Assembly: GCF_012524115.1 (NCBI RefSeq)
Contig: NZ_JAAZWB010000040.1
Span: forward strand, 1 to 47,648
Reading direction: 5' to 3'
Origin: Bacillus sp. RO1
GTDB lineage: Bacteria > Bacillota > Bacilli > Bacillales > Bacillaceae_I
DNA length: 47,648 nt
Positions 25,993 to 34,099 of the stretch are shown one piece after another; within the stretch, counting starts at the first letter, position 1; every line of letters begins with the position of its first letter. The notes under the pieces are model-generated. The model was not told the DNA's origin. It searched no databases and saw only the letters and a program-made list of their open reading frames with translations. Made by a program: the position numbers and the translations under genes.

Positions 25993-26199
25993 CTATTTCA
26001 ATCCATCCTCTAAAGTTGAGAGCATTTCAGCTTTGTCCTGCTCAGAAGAATTCTCCCAAATTACTTCAAACAACACGCCTAAACCTGGAAGCATTTTTTC
26101 TTCGCCTTTATTAATGGCATCTAAGATTGTCTCTCTAAGCTGGTCTTGAGAATTTCCTTCCACATTCTGACGGATCGCATGACGTAAATTCAAATTCAT
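25993..26199 (-). CDS. sspI: Small acid-soluble spore protein I
   Basis: A 68-residue minor SASP found in the spore core. Family blocks are [34 protein letters not shown] and [20 protein letters not shown] at 26199-26197 follows GAGGTGAT; a GTG nine bases upstream overlaps this site. Forespore (SigG) expression is known for B. subtilis sspI, but no clear SigG promoter can be claimed here. Divergent from ysgA, as in B. subtilis. Confidence 0.96.
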   Translation of the reverse strand: MNLNLRHAIRQNVEGNSQDQLRETILDAINKGEEKMLPGLGVLFEVIWENSSEQDKAEMLSTLEDGLK

Positions 26200-26317
26200 C
26201 CTTATCACCTCGTAGGGAAAATAGTATCAACACCTAGCATGTCCAATAGATGGTTTAATTATGTGAATAAAATGCGTATAATAACAGTAATGAGTAGCGG
26301 AAAAGGAGAAACAAGTA

Positions 26318-27076
26318 TTGAAACATATAGAATCCATCAAGAATAATAAAGTGAAACAGTGGAAAAAGCTGCAGAAAAAGAAAGAACGTGAACAATCCGG
26401 AACTTTCATCATTGAAGGATTTCACCTGGTTGAAGAGGCCTTGAAAGTGGACAATCTTGTGGAAGAAATCATCATTTCAGAAGATCGCACCATCCCGAAT
26501 GAGTGGGACCTTAACCATGTGGAACTAATATATGCCGTTCCCAATGTCTTAAAAGAAATTAGTGAAACAGAAACACCACAAGGAGTCGCAGCGATTTGCC
26601 GCATTCCGGAGCAAAACGCACTTACACTGCAACCTAACCAAAAAATTCTTTTGCTAGATAATGTTCAAGACCCGGGAAATGTGGGCACAATGATAAGAAC
26701 TGCGGATGCTGCCGGAATGGACATGGTTATTTTAGGAGAAGGTTGCGCTGATCTATATAGCTCAAAAGTGATTCGTTCCACACAAGGATCGATATTTCAC
26801 CTGCCGATAGCAAGAGGTGATCTCAAGAGCTATATTCAACAATGTAAAGAACTCAACACACCTGTTTACGGAACCTCCCTGCAAAATGGATTGCCGTTCC
26901 AACAAGTACAACCATCCCAATCTTTCGCGCTGATACTTGGCAATGAAGGAAAAGGGATGGCCAAAGAACATCTCGATATGACAAACCAGAACCTTTACAT
27001 CCCTATCCATGGACAAAGTGAATCCTTGAATGTAGGTGTAGCAGCGGGAATTTTAATGTATTATTTACGTGGATAG
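26318..27076 (+). CDS. ysgA: TrmH/SpoU-family 2'-O-ribose RNA methyltransferase
   Basis: A SAM-dependent SPOUT methyltransferase acting on rRNA or tRNA ribose; the target nucleotide is unknown. The N-terminal substrate-binding domain (SGTFIIEGFHLVEEALK) precedes the trefoil-knot domain with motif 1 DNVQDPGNVGTMIRTADAAG, motif 2 FALILGNEGKGM and motif 3 IPIHGQSESLNVGVAAGI. TTG 26318 is 9 nt after AAAAGGAG. Length 252 is typical, and position ahead of pheST is conserved. Confidence 0.94.
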   Translation: MKHIESIKNNKVKQWKKLQKKKEREQSGTFIIEGFHLVEEALKVDNLVEEIIISEDRTIPNEWDLNHVELIYAVPNVLKEISETETPQGVAAICRIPEQNALTLQPNQKILLLDNVQDPGNVGTMIRTADAAGMDMVILGEGCADLYSSKVIRSTQGSIFHLPIARGDLKSYIQQCKELNTPVYGTSLQNGLPFQQVQPSQSFALILGNEGKGMAKEHLDMTNQNLYIPIHGQSESLNVGVAAGILMYYLRG

Positions 27077-27078
27077 AG

Positions 27079-27107
27079 TTGCATCTGCCACATGTTTTCA
27101 ATATAAT
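27079..27107 (+). promoter_or_regulatory. pheST promoter (SigA)
   Basis: TTGCAT (27079-27084), a 17-bp spacer and TATAAT (27102-27107), directly after the ysgA stop and ahead of the T-box. Confidence 0.85.
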
Positions 27108-27124
27108 ATAAAAATAGTTACATA

Positions 27125-27392
27125 CTGAACAAAGCAATGAGAGAGGCAAGTAGCTCGTTTCAGACCTTATCAGGGAAAAGGTGCCGCAGACTGAAAGCAT
27201 CTTAAAGGAAGAAAGAGTGAACATTTCACCTCTTGAGTGACACTTGGACCAGCAGGCATAAGCGATGCTGTAAAGGTGGACCGGTTAGATAGCCGTTATC
27301 TGGAATAGAGCGAACAAAGAGTAATTATGTCTTTGTTAACTAGGGTGGTACCGCGAATATCTCGTCCCTTTTTGAGGGGCGAGTTTTTTTGT
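27125..27392 (+). promoter_or_regulatory. T-box riboswitch of pheST
   Basis: Canonical T-box leader: GATAG-like stem I starting with the GAGAGAGGCAAGTAG block (AGTA motif), specifier TTC (Phe) at 27225-27227 inside ACATTTCACC, and T-box AACTAGGGTGGTACCGCG (27338-27355). The terminator CTCGTCCCT/GAGGGGCGAG plus T7 ends near 27391. Uncharged tRNA-Phe should stabilise the antiterminator and switch on pheST. Confidence 0.95.
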
Positions 27393-27435
27393 TTATTTCT
27401 GTTATAAGAGAGTGATTAGAATTTAGAACCTCTTA

Positions 27436-27563
27436 GCTGTTGATTGGAGCACAGGGCGAAGACTCCGGAGGGAGGTAGCGGTAGACTTGAGACCCCTGAA
27501 GCGTTGTGAGGAGGCTAAAGCACCGCCCCTCGGAAAGCGAAGCCCAGTGCGGAAATCTACAGC
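27436..27563 (+). repeat. Dispersed hairpin element, copy 4 (pheST leader)
   Basis: 128 bp with arms GCTGTTGATT/AATCTACAGC, GCACAGGGC/GCCCAGTGC and GCGGTAGACTT / AAGCACCGC. As in thrS, it sits between the T-box terminator and the start codon, here filling most of 27393-27623. Confidence 0.95.
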
Positions 27564-27623
27564 GGCGTTAAATCGTTAAACAGGATATGAATTTTATAAA
27601 AATTGAACCAAGGAGGAATAGAT

Positions 27624-28658
27624 GTGGAACAACGATTGAAGGAATTAGAGACACTTGCCATTGAGCAAGTAGAACAAGCGCAAGACTTAAAAGCACTAAA
27701 TGAAGTCCGTGTGGCGTACCTTGGAAAAAAAGGTCCTATCACGGAAATTTTAAAAGGAATGGGTAAGCTTTCAGCAGAAGAGCGCCCGAAAATGGGAGCA
27801 CTGGCTAATGTTGTCCGTGGAAATGTTGCGGAGAAAATTGAAGCAAAGCAGGCTGAACTCGAAAAGGCAGAAGTAGCGAAAAAGCTTGCATCTGAAACAA
27901 TTGATGTAACATTACCTGGCCGCCCGGCTCCAACAGGTAATCCTCATCCATTAACAAAAGTTATCGAAGAAATCGAAGACCTGTTCCTTGGAATGGGCTA
28001 CACGATTACAGAAGGACCGGAAGTTGAAACGGACTATTACAACTTCGAAGCATTAAACTTGCCAAAGGATCACCCTGCTCGCGATATGCAGGATTCTTTC
28101 TATATTACAGATGAAGTACTTTTAAGAACGCAAACTTCCCCTGTTCAAGCAAGAACTATGGAAGCGAATAAGGAAAAGGGACCTATTAAAATTATCTGTC
28201 CTGGTAAAGTGTATCGCCGTGATGACGACGATGCGACCCACTCCCACCAGTTCACGCAAATTGAAGGGCTTGTGATTGACGAGAACATCAGCATGAGTGA
28301 CCTTAAGGGGACACTTGAAACATTTGCGAAAAAGATGTTCGGTGAAGACCGTGAAATCCGTCTGCGTCCTAGCTTCTTCCCTTTCACAGAGCCGTCTGTT
28401 GAGATTGACGTAACATGTGCGAAATGTGGAGGCAAAGGCTGCAGCATGTGTAAAGGAACTGGCTGGATTGAAATTCTTGGAGCTGGTATGGTTCATCCGC
28501 GTGTGCTTGAAATGTCTGGTTATGATCCGAAAAAATATCAAGGATTTGCTTTTGGGATGGGACCTGAGCGTATTGCGATGCTTCGTTACGGCATTGACGA
28601 TATCCGCCATTTCTACACAAACGATCAACGTTTCGTGAAGCAATTCAATCGAGTTTAA
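27624..28658 (+). CDS. pheS: Phenylalanyl-tRNA synthetase alpha subunit
   Basis: Catalytic subunit of the (alpha-beta)2 PheRS. The coiled-coil N-terminus is followed by the class II core with [27 protein letters not shown] and the C-terminal [10 protein letters not shown] and [21 protein letters not shown] 27624 lies 7 nt after AAGGAGG, giving 344 residues, the usual Bacillus length; the TTG at 27603 precedes that site. Insert [16 protein letters not shown] carries four cysteines. pheT follows by 14 bp. Confidence 0.98.
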   Translation: MEQRLKELETLAIEQVEQAQDLKALNEVRVAYLGKKGPITEILKGMGKLSAEERPKMGALANVVRGNVAEKIEAKQAELEKAEVAKKLASETIDVTLPGRPAPTGNPHPLTKVIEEIEDLFLGMGYTITEGPEVETDYYNFEALNLPKDHPARDMQDSFYITDEVLLRTQTSPVQARTMEANKEKGPIKIICPGKVYRRDDDDATHSHQFTQIEGLVIDENISMSDLKGTLETFAKKMFGEDREIRLRPSFFPFTEPSVEIDVTCAKCGGKGCSMCKGTGWIEILGAGMVHPRVLEMSGYDPKKYQGFAFGMGPERIAMLRYGIDDIRHFYTNDQRFVKQFNRV

Positions 28659-28672
28659 GAGGAGGGGAAACC

Positions 28673-31087
28673 ATGTTAGTATCTTACAATTGGTTAAAAG
28701 ATTACGTAAATATAGATGATATTACTGCTGAAGACTTGGCAGAGAAGATTACAAGAAGCGGTATTGAAGTAGAAGGCGTGGAAGTGCTGAACGACGGAAT
28801 CAAAGGTGTCGTTGTTGGTCACGTTTTAGAAAAGGAACAACATCCAAATGCGGATAAATTGAACGTATGCCAAGTGGACCTTGGAAACGGAGAAACTGTA
28901 CAAATTGTCTGCGGTGCCAAAAATGTAGACAAAGGCCAGAAAGTGGCAGTTGCAACCGTTGGGGCAGTGCTTCCTGGAAATTTTAAAATAAAGCGTGCAA
29001 AGCTTCGCGGGGAAGAATCCAACGGGATGATCTGTTCATTGCAAGAGTTGGGAATTGGTTCTAAGCTTGTGGCAAAAGAATTCTCTGAAGGGATTTTTGT
29101 ATTCCCAAATGATGTGGAAGTGGGTACAGATGCACTTGAATACCTAAACCGCAATGATAAAGTTATGGAACTAGGGCTTACACCAAACCGTTCAGATGCT
29201 TTAAGTATGCTGGGTGTGGCATATGAAGTTGGCGCAATCCTTGGCCGTGAAGTAAAATGGCCATCTACTGAATATGAAGCGAACAATGAAGAAGCTTCTA
29301 ATTATATTTCCGTAAATGTGGACGCTTCTGAAGACAACCCGTTATATGTAGCAAAAGTAGTGAAAAACGTGAAAATTGGTCCTTCACCGCTTTGGATGCA
29401 AGGTCGTCTGATGGCAGCTGGAATCCGCCCACACAACAATGTGGTCGACATCACAAACTACATTTTATTAGAATACGGTCAGCCATTGCATGCGTTCGAT
29501 TATGATCGTCTTGGTAGCAAGGAAATTCTTGTACGCCGTGCTCGCAAGGATGAGAAAATTACAACCCTTGACGATGCAGAGCGTACGTTAACAGAAGATC
29601 ACCTTGTAATCACAAACGGAACAGAGCCTGTCGCTCTTGCCGGAGTAATGGGTGGTGCGAATTCAGAGGTTCAATCTGATACAACGACAATCCTGCTTGA
29701 GTCCGCATACTTCAATGGAGTGACTGTACGTAAAGCTTCAAAAGACCATGGTCTTCGAAGTGAGGCAAGTGCCCGCTACGAAAAAGGAATTGATCCGAAC
29801 CGTACACATGAGGCGGCAGAAAGAGCAGTTGCCCTTATGGCAGAATATGCTGGCGGTGAAGTGGTCGGCGGTTCCGTGGAAGTAAACACATTGAGAGTAG
29901 AACCTGCAGTGGTCAGCACTACTGTCGAAAAAATTAATAGCGTGCTTGGAACTTCCATCACTGCTGCGGAAGTGAAAGATATTTTCACGAAGCTGCAATT
30001 TGAGGTATCTGAAGACAACGGCAGCTTTACCGTTACCGTTCCAACTCGTCGTGGGGATATCACGATTGAAGAGGATCTTGTTGAGGAAGTGGCACGTCTT
30101 TACGGATATGACAATATCCCAACTACACTGCCTGTAAGTGCTGCAACACCTGGCGTGTTGACTCCATATCAAGCGAAGCGTCGTAAAGTTCGCCGTTACC
30201 TGGAGGGTGCTGGTCTAATCCAAAACATTACGTACTCCCTGACAAGCGATGAGCGCGCGAAGCAATTCGCCCTTGAAGATGGAAAAGCAATTCGCCTTGC
30301 GATGCCAATGAGTGAAGAGAGAAGCACGCTGCGTCTAAGCCTTGTGCCGCATCTTCTAGAAGCACTACAACACAATATCGCTCGTTCCTTGCAAGCGAAC
30401 GCAGTATATGAAATCGGGTCTGTATTCATTGGGAAAGAAGAAGCTGTATTGCCGGAAGAAAAAGAACGTCTTGCTGGTGCGCTAACAGGTCTATGGCAGC
30501 AACATCCATGGCAGGGAGAGAAAAAAGCAGTTGATTTCTTTGTAGCCAAAGGAATTTTGGAAGGCGTGTTCTCTATGCTAGGAGTGAGTGAAACAATCAC
30601 TTACACTCGTTCTGAAAAAGATGGCTTACACCCTGGACGTACAGCTGAAATCTTACTGAACGGTGAGAGCATCGGTTTCATTGGTCAGCTTCATCCAGAG
30701 AAATTAAATGAGCTAGATTTACCAGAAACATATGTATTCGAGCTTTCCTTAACAGCACTACTTGGAGAAAGCATCGGAGAAATCCAATACGAAGCAATTC
30801 CGCGCTTCCCATCCATCAGCCGTGATATCGCACTTGTGGTAGATCGTGAAACTCCAGCAGGTGAGTTGGAAGCAGTGATCAAAACAACAGGTGGTTCTTT
30901 ATTGAAAGAGGTTCAGGTATTCGACGTGTACGAAGGTGACAAAATCGACTCATCCAAAAAATCAGTCGCTTTCGCATTACGCTACTACCACCCAGAACAC
31001 ACACTGACTGACGAAGAAGTAACAAAAGTCCACACAAAAGTGCTTCAAGCAGTCGAAGAAAAATTCAACGCAGTATTAAGAAGCTAA
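28673..31087 (+). CDS. pheT: Phenylalanyl-tRNA synthetase beta subunit
   Basis: Contains the OB-fold tRNA-binding domain (about residues 40-150, [20 protein letters not shown]), the B3/B4 editing domain ([20 protein letters not shown]), B5 ([20 protein letters not shown]), a core-like domain and the C-terminal FDX-ACB anticodon domain ([12 protein letters not shown]). Length 804 matches the family. GAGGAGG precedes ATG. Second gene of the T-box-controlled operon. Confidence 0.98.
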   Translation: MLVSYNWLKDYVNIDDITAEDLAEKITRSGIEVEGVEVLNDGIKGVVVGHVLEKEQHPNADKLNVCQVDLGNGETVQIVCGAKNVDKGQKVAVATVGAVLPGNFKIKRAKLRGEESNGMICSLQELGIGSKLVAKEFSEGIFVFPNDVEVGTDALEYLNRNDKVMELGLTPNRSDALSMLGVAYEVGAILGREVKWPSTEYEANNEEASNYISVNVDASEDNPLYVAKVVKNVKIGPSPLWMQGRLMAAGIRPHNNVVDITNYILLEYGQPLHAFDYDRLGSKEILVRRARKDEKITTLDDAERTLTEDHLVITNGTEPVALAGVMGGANSEVQSDTTTILLESAYFNGVTVRKASKDHGLRSEASARYEKGIDPNRTHEAAERAVALMAEYAGGEVVGGSVEVNTLRVEPAVVSTTVEKINSVLGTSITAAEVKDIFTKLQFEVSEDNGSFTVTVPTRRGDITIEEDLVEEVARLYGYDNIPTTLPVSAATPGVLTPYQAKRRKVRRYLEGAGLIQNITYSLTSDERAKQFALEDGKAIRLAMPMSEERSTLRLSLVPHLLEALQHNIARSLQANAVYEIGSVFIGKEEAVLPEEKERLAGALTGLWQQHPWQGEKKAVDFFVAKGILEGVFSMLGVSETITYTRSEKDGLHPGRTAEILLNGESIGFIGQLHPEKLNELDLPETYVFELSLTALLGESIGEIQYEAIPRFPSISRDIALVVDRETPAGELEAVIKTTGGSLLKEVQVFDVYEGDKIDSSKKSVAFALRYYHPEHTLTDEEVTKVHTKVLQAVEEKFNAVLRS

Positions 31088-31094
31088 AAAAACA

Positions 31095-31127
31095 AAAAAG
31101 GGATTCCAAATGGGATCCCTTTTTTGT
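31095..31127 (+). terminator. pheT terminator
   Basis: AAAAAAGGGAT pairs with ATCCCTTTTTT across a short loop; bidirectional in form. Confidence 0.92.
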
Positions 31128-31212
31128 GCTTTTTTAATGAATAAAAAAGCATAAAACACAGTTGCTTTCAATTACCTAAAGGATAACAAAAGCTATCTAA
31201 TCGAGTTAATGG

Positions 31213-31525
31213 CAAAACCAGTAAACCGTCTCGAAGCCGGAAACTCCTCCAGAAAAACAAAAACGGTAACAGAGAAGCCACATCAATACCCAAAGCTCTT
31301 CCAGAAAAAAAAACGGTAACAGAGAAGCCGTCTCAAAGCCCGAAACTCCATCAGAATAGCAAAAACGGTAACAGAGAAGCCGTCTCAAAGCCCGAAACTC
31401 CATCAGAATAGCAAAAAAGGTAACAGAGAAGCCGTCTCAAAGCCCGAAACCCCATCAGAAAAGTAAAAACGGTAACAGAGAAGCTGTCTCAAAGCCTAAA
31501 ACCCCCCCATCAGAAAGTAACAGAG
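31213..31525. repeat. Second 52-bp tandem repeat array
   Basis: GGTAACAGAGAAGC cores start at 31265, 31315, 31367, 31419 and 31471 (steps 50, 52, 52, 52), with degenerate units at both ends (about 31213 and 31516). Consensus continues CGTCTCAAAGCCCGAAACTC, then CATCAGAATAGCAAAAAC. Period and general plan (A-rich run, GTA, GAAG, AAGCC) resemble the array at 14-720, suggesting a common origin. No reading frame is maintained. Confidence 0.9.
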
Positions 31526-31535
31526 CAGGGAAGCG

Positions 31536-31607
31536 GCAATGTTGAGACCACGTAGGCGAAACTACACTGACGAGGAGGCTTAAGGTGCGGAAAGAAATAG
31601 CTGCGGT
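31536..31607 (+). repeat. Degenerate hairpin-element copy
   Basis: GTTGAGACCACGTAGGCGAA, GACGAGGAGGCT and GTGCGGAAAGAAATAGC retain the apex and right arm of the dispersed element; the left arm is lost or replaced by the 52-bp array. Between here and 31706 there is A/T-rich sequence without a gene. Confidence 0.65.
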
Positions 31608-31706
31608 TAGCGATTAACCAAACTCAAATTCTTATAATTAAAAAAGGCCAAGCTATTTTGCCTGTTTCTCTTAAGGAAAAACCTAGGTATTTCGAATGAT
31701 TTATAA

Positions 31707-31743
31707 GAACGTGTGTTCTGTTTTTCTGATAGAATGGTATAAT
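31707..31743 (+). promoter_or_regulatory. Toxin promoter with LexA (SOS) box
   Basis: TATAAT at 31738-31743 is preceded by TGG, giving an extended -10. The -35 position (31715-31720, GTTCTG) is poor and lies inside AGAACGTGTGTTCT. This matches the B. subtilis LexA consensus CGAAC-RNRY-GTTCG at all positions except the outermost pair, and contains the GAAC-N4-GTTC core at 31707-31718. LexA binding there would block the -35 region. Confidence 0.75.
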
Positions 31744-31807
31744 AGAGTGGACAGTATAATAGGAACGGGTGGTGCGGTGAATCCCTGTGGAGAACGGGGG
31801 TGACCGT

Positions 31808-31903
31808 ATGAGCGAGATGCAGCTATTCCTCACATCAGGACTATTCCTCTTTGCGTTTGTAAATCTAGTAATCGTGCTAATAAAAGAAATGACAAAAAAA
31901 TAA
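31808..31903 (+). CDS. Small hydrophobic toxin of a type I toxin-antitoxin system (holin-like)
   Basis: A 31-residue peptide starting MSEMQLFLTSGLFLFAF and ending VLIKEMTKK: one transmembrane helix of about 20 residues with a basic tail, the layout of the Bacillus/Staphylococcus holin-like (TxpA/BsrG/Fst-type) toxins. ATG 31808 follows GGGGGTG by 5 nt; CCC at 31783-31785 could pair with the GGG and hide that site. A perfect antisense promoter and convergent terminator lie just downstream. The family call is by pattern, not database search. Confidence 0.72.
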   Translation: MSEMQLFLTSGLFLFAFVNLVIVLIKEMTKK

Positions 31904-32045
31904 CCCACCCGTGACTTCTAATTCGCTGTTAGGCAGTCGGGTGAGTTACTTATTACGTTCGACTCCACAGTAGCCGTGCTTCTGCGGAACTTATACTGTT
32001 AAGTCAAAGTGCGTCCAACACTTTGGCTTCTTCAATCATGTGTAT
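31890..32045 (-). ncRNA. Antisense antitoxin RNA
   Basis: On the minus strand TTTACA (32079-32074), a 16-bp spacer and TATAAT (32057-32052) preceded by TGC make a very strong promoter. Transcription would start near 32045 and end at a hairpin with 9 of 10 bp (AACTCACCCG with CGGGTGGGTT, 31947-31902) followed by ATTTTTTTG. The RNA, about 155 nt, would be fully complementary to the toxin stop codon and 3' untranslated region, including the AAGTCAAAGTG/CACTTTGGCTT hairpin (32001-32029). Known type I pairs such as txpA/RatA share this geometry. Confidence 0.75.
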
Positions 32046-32099
32046 ACACAAATTATAGCACAAGACAACCAACTGTAAACGAACTTTCCATTGGTAAAG

Positions 32100-33056
32100 T
32101 TATCTGACCAGTTTTTTTGCCTTCAGCGTGTTGGCAAAATGGACTTTTGCCACCTTGTTTAAAAAGCCTTCTCCATGCTTTTCGATCACCCTTGCAGCTG
32201 CACTATCCACTTTAGAACCCGCACCTTTTGGTATGGTAATTCCTGCTAATTCGCTCAGCTTATCCATCTCTTTCAAAAAAGAATATCTCGCAATGATGGA
32301 GGCCGCTGCCACGGAAAGGTGCAGGCCTTCCGCTTTGGTATGAAAATAAACATTTTCACGAACAATTTTCTTCTGCTGAGCCACATGGCGATAGTAAATC
32401 CCAGATTCAGCAAACTGGTCAATGAGGATCGCATCGGGTTTCTCTGGGGCGATTTTATCTAATACATGTTGCAATGCTTTATTATGGAGCAAAGCCTTGA
32501 TTTTTCCTTGGCTCATACCACTCTGTTGCAGTTCATTATATTTTTCATTATGTAAAACTAATAGGCTGTAAGGAACATGCGGCAAGATTGCTTTTGCTAT
32601 CCGCACAATCTTTTCATCATTTAATGCCTTCGAATCCTGCACACCCAGCTCTTTTAATTTATCCATGTGCTCTTTTTTTACATATGCAGCACAAACAGTA
32701 ATCGGCCCAAAATAATCTCCTGTCCCTACTTCATCAGATCCGATGACAGAAAGGGATGCAAACCCTGTAGGCAAGGAGGATTTCACTTTGCTTCCCGCAG
32801 ATGATACAGTAGTTGCTTTTTTGCTAGATTTAGCTTGAGCATCCGTTGCCCCAAACCCCTTCCATATGTTCGCTTCCTCTTCCGCCCCTTTTCCTTGGAA
32901 CAGCACTTTTCCCGACTTGTATGCGGTAATATTACAAGTAGGCGATTTGGCGACAAAAACAGCACCTGCTGGAAGTTTATCTATTTTATGTTCTTTATAG
33001 AAACTTTCGATTTTGTTTAAAATAGTTCCAGATACCTGGATGACTTGATATGACAA
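32100..33056 (-). CDS. rnhC: Ribonuclease HIII
   Basis: Degrades the RNA strand of RNA-DNA hybrids, using Mg2+ or Mn2+. An N-terminal TBP-like substrate-binding domain (about 1-90) precedes the RNase H fold with GSDEVGTGDYFGP (Asp108, Glu109), ILIDQFAESG and SVAAASIIARYSF. Length 318 is typical. The start is TTG at 33056-33054, 6 nt after TAGGAGTG. Divergent from zapA, as in B. subtilis. Confidence 0.95.
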   Translation of the reverse strand: MSYQVIQVSGTILNKIESFYKEHKIDKLPAGAVFVAKSPTCNITAYKSGKVLFQGKGAEEEANIWKGFGATDAQAKSSKKATTVSSAGSKVKSSLPTGFASLSVIGSDEVGTGDYFGPITVCAAYVKKEHMDKLKELGVQDSKALNDEKIVRIAKAILPHVPYSLLVLHNEKYNELQQSGMSQGKIKALLHNKALQHVLDKIAPEKPDAILIDQFAESGIYYRHVAQQKKIVRENVYFHTKAEGLHLSVAAASIIARYSFLKEMDKLSELAGITIPKGAGSKVDSAAARVIEKHGEGFLNKVAKVHFANTLKAKKLVR

Positions 33057-33165
33057 TTAATTCACTCCTACTACAAATTTTTACATTTTTCCATGTTTCT
33101 TTTCCACTTTACAATGTTTCGTGGTATTATAAAGATTAGGATTTTAATGAATGGGGGCATACACG

Positions 33166-33420
33166 TTGTCAGAGCATAAAACTCGCACAACTGTCGACAT
33201 ATATGGACAACAATACTCGATTGTTGGTACGGAAAGTATAAGTCACATACGACTTGTTGCTTCCATTGTCGATGAAAAAATGAGAGAAATCAATAGCAAA
33301 AATTCAAACTTGGACATCAGTAAACTGGCAGTTCTTACTGCGGTGAATGTTGTACATGATTATATCAAATTAAAAGACGAATACGATATGCTTGAGAGAG
33401 AATTAAAGAAAAAGGGTTGA
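33166..33420 (+). CDS. zapA: Cell division protein ZapA
   Basis: A small FtsZ-ring stabiliser. The start is read as TTG 33166, 8 nt after GGGGG, giving 84 residues beginning [20 protein letters not shown], which agrees with B. subtilis ZapA (YshA). ATG 33151 would add five residues on top of the ribosome binding site. The C-terminal part is a coiled coil ([18 protein letters not shown]). The end runs into the ribosome binding region of yshB, 5 bp from its start. Confidence 0.94.
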   Translation: MSEHKTRTTVDIYGQQYSIVGTESISHIRLVASIVDEKMREINSKNSNLDISKLAVLTAVNVVHDYIKLKDEYDMLERELKKKG

Positions 33421-33425
33421 GTACG

Positions 33426-33971
33426 ATGTTAGACTTGATTATTATCTTTCTATTTATTATGGGACTGATTGTTGGGATCCGCAGGGGATTCATTATGCAG
33501 ATTGTCCATCTTTCCGGCTTTATAGCAGCCTTTGTGGTTGCATATATGTTTTATGCTGACTTAGCACCGAAATTAAAACTTTGGGTGCCGATGCCGAGTT
33601 TTGGCAATGCAGAGTTTTCCATGTTCTTTGAGACGATAAGTCTCGATACGGCTTATTACAGGGCTGTTGCTTTTGCGATTCTTTTCTTTGGAACAAGGGT
33701 TGCTGCGCAGATTATCGGATCTATGTTGGATTTCCTTTCCCACTTGCCGATCTTGAAACAGGTGAACAGCTGGGCAGGTGCAGTGTTAGGCTTTGTGGAA
33801 GTTTACTTGATTGTATTTATTTTCTTATATATAGGAGCATTGGTTCCTTTGGAGATGGTGCAGTCCTCAATCAGTGATTCGTCCATGGCAAAGGGAATTG
33901 TGGAAAATACACCGATATTCTCAGAAAAGCTACAAGAATTATGGACCGGGTATATGGCAAGTAAGCAATAA
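33426..33971 (+). CDS. yshB: CvpA-family membrane protein YshB
   Basis: A 181-residue protein with four hydrophobic segments and the CvpA signature: LDLIIIFLFIMGLIVGIRRG, then HLSGFIAAFVVAYMF, AVAFAILFFGTRVAAQIIG and AGAVLGFVEVYLIVFIFLY. In E. coli CvpA is needed for colicin V production; its Bacillus role is unclear. ATG 33426 is 9 nt after AAAGGG. Co-transcribed with zapA; ended by a terminator. Confidence 0.92.
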   Translation: MLDLIIIFLFIMGLIVGIRRGFIMQIVHLSGFIAAFVVAYMFYADLAPKLKLWVPMPSFGNAEFSMFFETISLDTAYYRAVAFAILFFGTRVAAQIIGSMLDFLSHLPILKQVNSWAGAVLGFVEVYLIVFIFLYIGALVPLEMVQSSISDSSMAKGIVENTPIFSEKLQELWTGYMASKQ

Positions 33972-33983
33972 TTTTACACGATA

Positions 33984-34014
33984 AAACAGGCCTTCTTTGG
34001 GCCTGTTTTTTTGT
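33984..34014 (+). terminator. yshB terminator
   Basis: AACAGGCC pairs with GGCCTGTT around TTCTTT-type loop, followed by T7. Confidence 0.9.
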
Positions 34015-34099
34015 GGATCTAGTTTGTTCGATTGTACATTTGCCTCATTTATTTGTATGATTTAATAAGATAAGTCTACATAAGGTCAGGTGAAGTAAC

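Noticed and set aside
26200-26317. SigG promoter for sspI
   Set aside because: The best match (GCATT, 18 bp, CATCTAT on the minus strand) departs from the consensus in both boxes, so it is too weak to list.
28122-28643. Long minus-strand frame (173 residues) opposite pheS
   Set aside because: It is a shadow of the codon pattern of pheS; pheS is certain and the reverse frame has no start signals or domain.
31213-31525. Possible CRISPR array
   Set aside because: Units are directly adjacent with no unique spacers between constant repeats, and no cas genes are present. The same holds for the arrays at 14-720 and 47109-47648.
32001-32029. AAGTCAAAGTG/CACTTTGGCTT hairpin as a strong terminator of the toxin mRNA
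   Set aside because: The stem is good but the following bases (CTTCAATC) are a poor T run; I treat it only as a 3' structure within the overlap with the antisense RNA.
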